Shown here: positions 28,463-30,091 of the stretch, in pieces
How positions within the stretch are numbered: the stretch's first letter is position 1
Layout: each line of letters starts with the position of its first letter
Assembly (NCBI GenBank): GCA_041678605.1
Contig: JBAYNW010000018.1
Location: forward strand, 1-30,091
Direction: 5' to 3'
DNA from: JBAYNW01 sp041678605
Lineage (GTDB): Bacteria > Cyanobacteriota > Vampirovibrionia > Gastranaerophilales > Gastranaerophilaceae
DNA length: 30,091 nt
Translations under genes and position numbers: made by a program
Notes under the pieces: model-generated
Told to the model about the DNA's origin: nothing
Seen by the model: only the letters and a program-made list of their open reading frames with translations
Databases searched by the model: none

Positions 28463-28607
28463 AGGGCGAACGGGTGAAAGGCTTTTTGCGAAGTGAGTAA
28501 GTGACTGGGTGATTAAGTGATTAAGTTCAACAAAAAAAATTAAAACTTTCCTTTTCCCGTTTCTCTTCTCACGTCTCACCTCTCACGTCTCACGTTTTCC
28601 CCGTTCC
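28459..28607. repeat. Composite octad-heptad element 7
   Basis: Nine octads in unbroken phase from 28459 to 28530 (CTGAAGGG, CGAACGGG, TGAAAGGC, TTTTTGCG, AAGTGAGT, AAGTGACT, GGGTGATT, AAGTGATT, AAGTTCAA). A 14-bp A-rich spacer leads to nine heptads from 28545 to 28607, including GTTTCTC, TTCTCAC, GTCTCAC, CTCTCAC, GTCTCAC. The last five named recur in the same order inside the next gene. Confidence 0.93.
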
Positions 28608-28627
28608 CTTAATAAAATGTAAACAAT

Positions 28628-28656
28628 TTGCTTTTTTCTTGAAAATAACCTATAAT
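28628..28656 (+). promoter_or_regulatory. Promoter of the long-leader pilin gene
   Basis: TTGCTT at 28628-28633, 17-bp spacer, TATAAT at 28651-28656. GGAGGAAG follows four bases before the ATG at 28687. The promoter and ribosome-binding site are intact upstream of the repeat insertion. Confidence 0.65.
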
Positions 28657-28686
28657 AATCCCATTAAATAAATTGGAGGAAGCAAA

Positions 28687-29667
28687 ATGCCAAACAGAAA
28701 TACAATTGCACGCTTTTACGTCATTGCGAGACAGTGGTTATCGGCCCTGACAAAGGGAATCCACCGAAGCAATCTATCCTGTGGGTGTACATTGGCAAGA
28801 TTGCTTCGTCGAAACTTTGTTTCTCCTCGCAATGACGAGAACGCTCTTTTGCATGGAGCAGAACATTTACCCCCTCGCAACGACGGGAAATTCCGTTTCT
28901 CTTCTCCAATTTCTCTTCTCACGTCTCACCTCTCACGTCTCACTGTTTCTCCTCGCAACGACGCTAAAAAATTGACCTTTCAACCCGCCTTCACTCTCGC
29001 CGAAGTCCTAATCGTATTAGGTATTATAGGCGTGGTTGCGGCTTATACAATCACTGCATTGATTGCAGACTCCCAAAAGGCCGCATACGTTGCGGGCGTA
29101 AAAAGTGCCTATTCAAAGTGGAATCAGGCATTAATCCAAATGGCCGCCGATGGCGGCTGTATAGGTGATTTGAGCTGTTTTTTTGATTCTGCGGATTTAC
29201 ATACCATGGGCGATAAAATAGCCGGTTATTTCAACGTGGTTAAAAACTGTGACACGACCACATCAGGCTGTTTTTCCGACACAGTGGCTGGAAATTTTGA
29301 TGGCAGTGACACCGCAAGCGGATATGATGCTGCTTACAGATTTATAACAGCAGATGGCGTAGCCGTCAGGCTCAATACTGCCTCTTTAGGCTGTGGCGGT
29401 TCAGGTAGTTCTTTAACAAAAATATGTATGGCTTATGTTCTTGTTGATATAAATGGACTCAAAAAACCAAATGCTTTAGGGCGTGATATATTTAGATTTG
29501 TAATTGACAATACTAACGGACCTGCTTTATATCCTATGGGTGGGGCTAAATATGGCTATTGGAAAACTAATAAAGTTTGTGACTATGGGTATAACAACGG
29601 AACAGATAAACGAGGTTTCTGGTGTATCGGCCGAATCATCGACGAAGGCTGGCAGATGAATTACTAA
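28687..29667 (+). CDS. Type IV prepilin-like protein with a 101-residue repeat-derived leader
   Basis: 326-aa frame with a strong promoter and GGAGGAAG. The prepilin signature FTLAEVLIVLGIIGVVAA begins only at residue 102; a usual leader is 5-30 residues. Residues about 11-95 are translated REP-B repeats (VSPRNDE-like peptides from CTCGCAAYGACG) and seven heptads. Cleavage would fall after QPA. An in-frame TTG at 28972 would give the classic short leader MTFQPA, but it has no ribosome-binding site. The mature part shares VDINGLKKPNALGRDIFRFV with the pilin at 18472, plus several Cys. Either the leader is tolerated or removed, translation restarts internally, or the gene is silenced. The frame is open through the whole insertion. 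Confidence 0.8.
   Translation: MPNRNTIARFYVIARQWLSALTKGIHRSNLSCGCTLARLLRRNFVSPRNDENALLHGAEHLPPRNDGKFRFSSPISLLTSHLSRLTVSPRNDAKKLTFQPAFTLAEVLIVLGIIGVVAAYTITALIADSQKAAYVAGVKSAYSKWNQALIQMAADGGCIGDLSCFFDSADLHTMGDKIAGYFNVVKNCDTTTSGCFSDTVAGNFDGSDTASGYDAAYRFITADGVAVRLNTASLGCGGSGSSLTKICMAYVLVDINGLKKPNALGRDIFRFVIDNTNGPALYPMGGAKYGYWKTNKVCDYGYNNGTDKRGFWCIGRIIDEGWQMNY
28719..28970. repeat. REP-B and heptad repeats inside the pilin leader
   Basis: Four CTCGCAAYGACG-type blocks (around 28720 inverted, then 28845, 28874 and 28955), GATTGCTTCGTCG at 28799, and seven heptads at 28895-28943 (GTTTCTC, TTCTCCA, ATTTCTC, TTCTCAC, GTCTCAC, CTCTCAC, GTCTCAC). The reading frame stays open through all of them. Confidence 0.85.
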
Positions 29668-29765
29668 GAACGAAGGAACGAAGTGACTGAGTGATTAAGT
29701 GATTAAGTTCAATAATGCTTCGCAAATTTTTAAAAAACAGGGAACGGGGGGCAGGGAACGGAATT
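29668..29765. repeat. Composite octad-heptad element 8
   Basis: Six octads directly after the pilin stop codon (GAACGAAG twice, TGACTGAG, TGATTAAG twice, TTCAATAA) at 29668-29715. A 22-bp spacer precedes four heptads at 29738-29765 (CAGGGAA, CGGGGGG, CAGGGAA, CGGAATT). Confidence 0.8.
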
Positions 29766-29769
29766 TCTT

Positions 29770-29925
29770 GTCGTTGCGAGGAGCAAATTTGCGACGAAGC
29801 AGCGGATTTCGGCAAGAGTGAGCCGTGCGAAACTCGCCCATGCGAGGGAAACCACGCTTTTCCGAGCAGCCGATAATCCAAGACAATCCAAAAAATTGCC
29901 TCATTATTCTGTGCCGGTGCGTTTG
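29770..29925. repeat. REP-B repeat, copy 2, interrupted
   Basis: Inverted relative to 17660-17724. Both end blocks are present (TGTCGTTGCGAGGAGCAAAT at the left; TTGCCTCATTATTCTGTGCC at the right), but about 85 bp of other sequence lies between them. That sequence contains GTGAGCCGTG and the GC-rich hairpin TCGCCCATGCGAG. This is part of the gene-free stretch 29668-30091. Confidence 0.8.
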
Positions 29926-29973
29926 TGCGGCAGAAACTTGTAATACCGAGTTGCAATCAACCTATAGCTCTCA

Positions 29974-29998
29974 CGTCATGCTGAATTTATTTCAGCAT
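29974..29998. repeat. REP-C palindrome
   Basis: CGTCATGCTGAATTTATTTC followed by AGCAT, so ATGCTGAA and TTCAGCAT form an 8-bp stem. It resembles a REP-type palindrome common across bacteria; a truncated relative lies at 98-120. I see nothing further in 29999-30091. Confidence 0.6.
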
Positions 29999-30091
29999 CG
30001 CATGGTCGTTCGCTTTTGCGATCCTGCCTCTTGTTTTCTTTGCGAGGAACGAGCTTAGAAAACAGTGTCGGGGAGATAGATTTTGTTTACA

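Noticed and set aside
29636..30058. Open frames at the right end
   Set aside because: All are translated repeats (octads, heptads, REP-B, REP-C) on both strands, with no start signals or protein-like composition.
1..30091. tRNA, rRNA, integrase, transposase or prophage genes
   Set aside because: None was recognised by motif or by coding content. The mobile-looking sequences here are all short non-coding repeats.

Overview
Organism. The window is AT-rich, with dense short intergenic gaps, many type IV prepilin-like proteins whose N-termini read FTL(V/A)EVL..LGIIGVVAA, and a TadE-like protein. It also has a NarL-type two-component pair and a lone FliI/YscN ATPase. I read this as an uncultured, probably gut-associated relative of Cyanobacteria (Melainabacteria / Vampirovibrionia, order Gastranaerophilales). 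That placement rests on gene-family style and was not tested by a search.

Layout, minus strand first. 160-3095 holds a small unknown protein, CutA, a GlcD-type FAD oxidase and an unknown protein. 3172-11368 looks like one five-gene operon. In transcription order it encodes a hybrid sensor kinase, a NarL-type response regulator, a secreted protein, a 1281-residue tandem helicase (degenerate helicase fold plus active UvrD-type motor) and a separate Fe-S PD-(D/E)XK nuclease. Together the last two resemble a rearranged AddAB/RecBCD machine. 11523-15832 is a second operon: a secreted protein, lspA, rluD, a cytosine-5 methyltransferase, a broken restriction enzyme and a LapA-like protein. fliI stands alone at 15967-17316. 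A MNT nucleotidyltransferase and an XRE regulator follow, divergent from a pilin gene whose promoter is flanked by an inverted repeat.

The 19-30 kb part mixes strands: a TadE-like/unknown/BlaI group, rsmD, aroA, and a GT2 glycosyltransferase divergent from a YdjC deacetylase (the FlmF2/NaxD gene pairing). After these come a two-domain PLD nuclease-like protein, a ZIP transporter, a DUF2023 protein and a second pilin.

The main discovery is in the DNA between and inside these genes. At least eight composite elements join an octanucleotide array (consensus YYGAANGG on one strand) to a heptanucleotide array (GGGAATT / GGAAACG / GTCTCAC types), always in the same relative order. The arrays are phase-locked for up to 14 units. 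They resemble the heptameric STRR repeats of cyanobacteria, but the fixed heptad-octad composite is, as far as I know, undescribed. Arrays lie in frame inside four genes (nuclease, aroA, PLD protein, pilin leader) and supply the stop codons of four others. One supplies the start codon of the PLD gene, and one the ribosome-binding site and start codon of the secreted-protein gene. Classic REP-type palindromes with compensatory changes are interspersed.

A second theme is translation initiation. glcD, aroA, rsmD and the XRE gene each have a consensus TATAAT ending 6-7 nt before the start codon and no Shine-Dalgarno sequence. This predicts leaderless mRNAs. No tRNA, rRNA, CRISPR array, transposase or prophage gene was seen.
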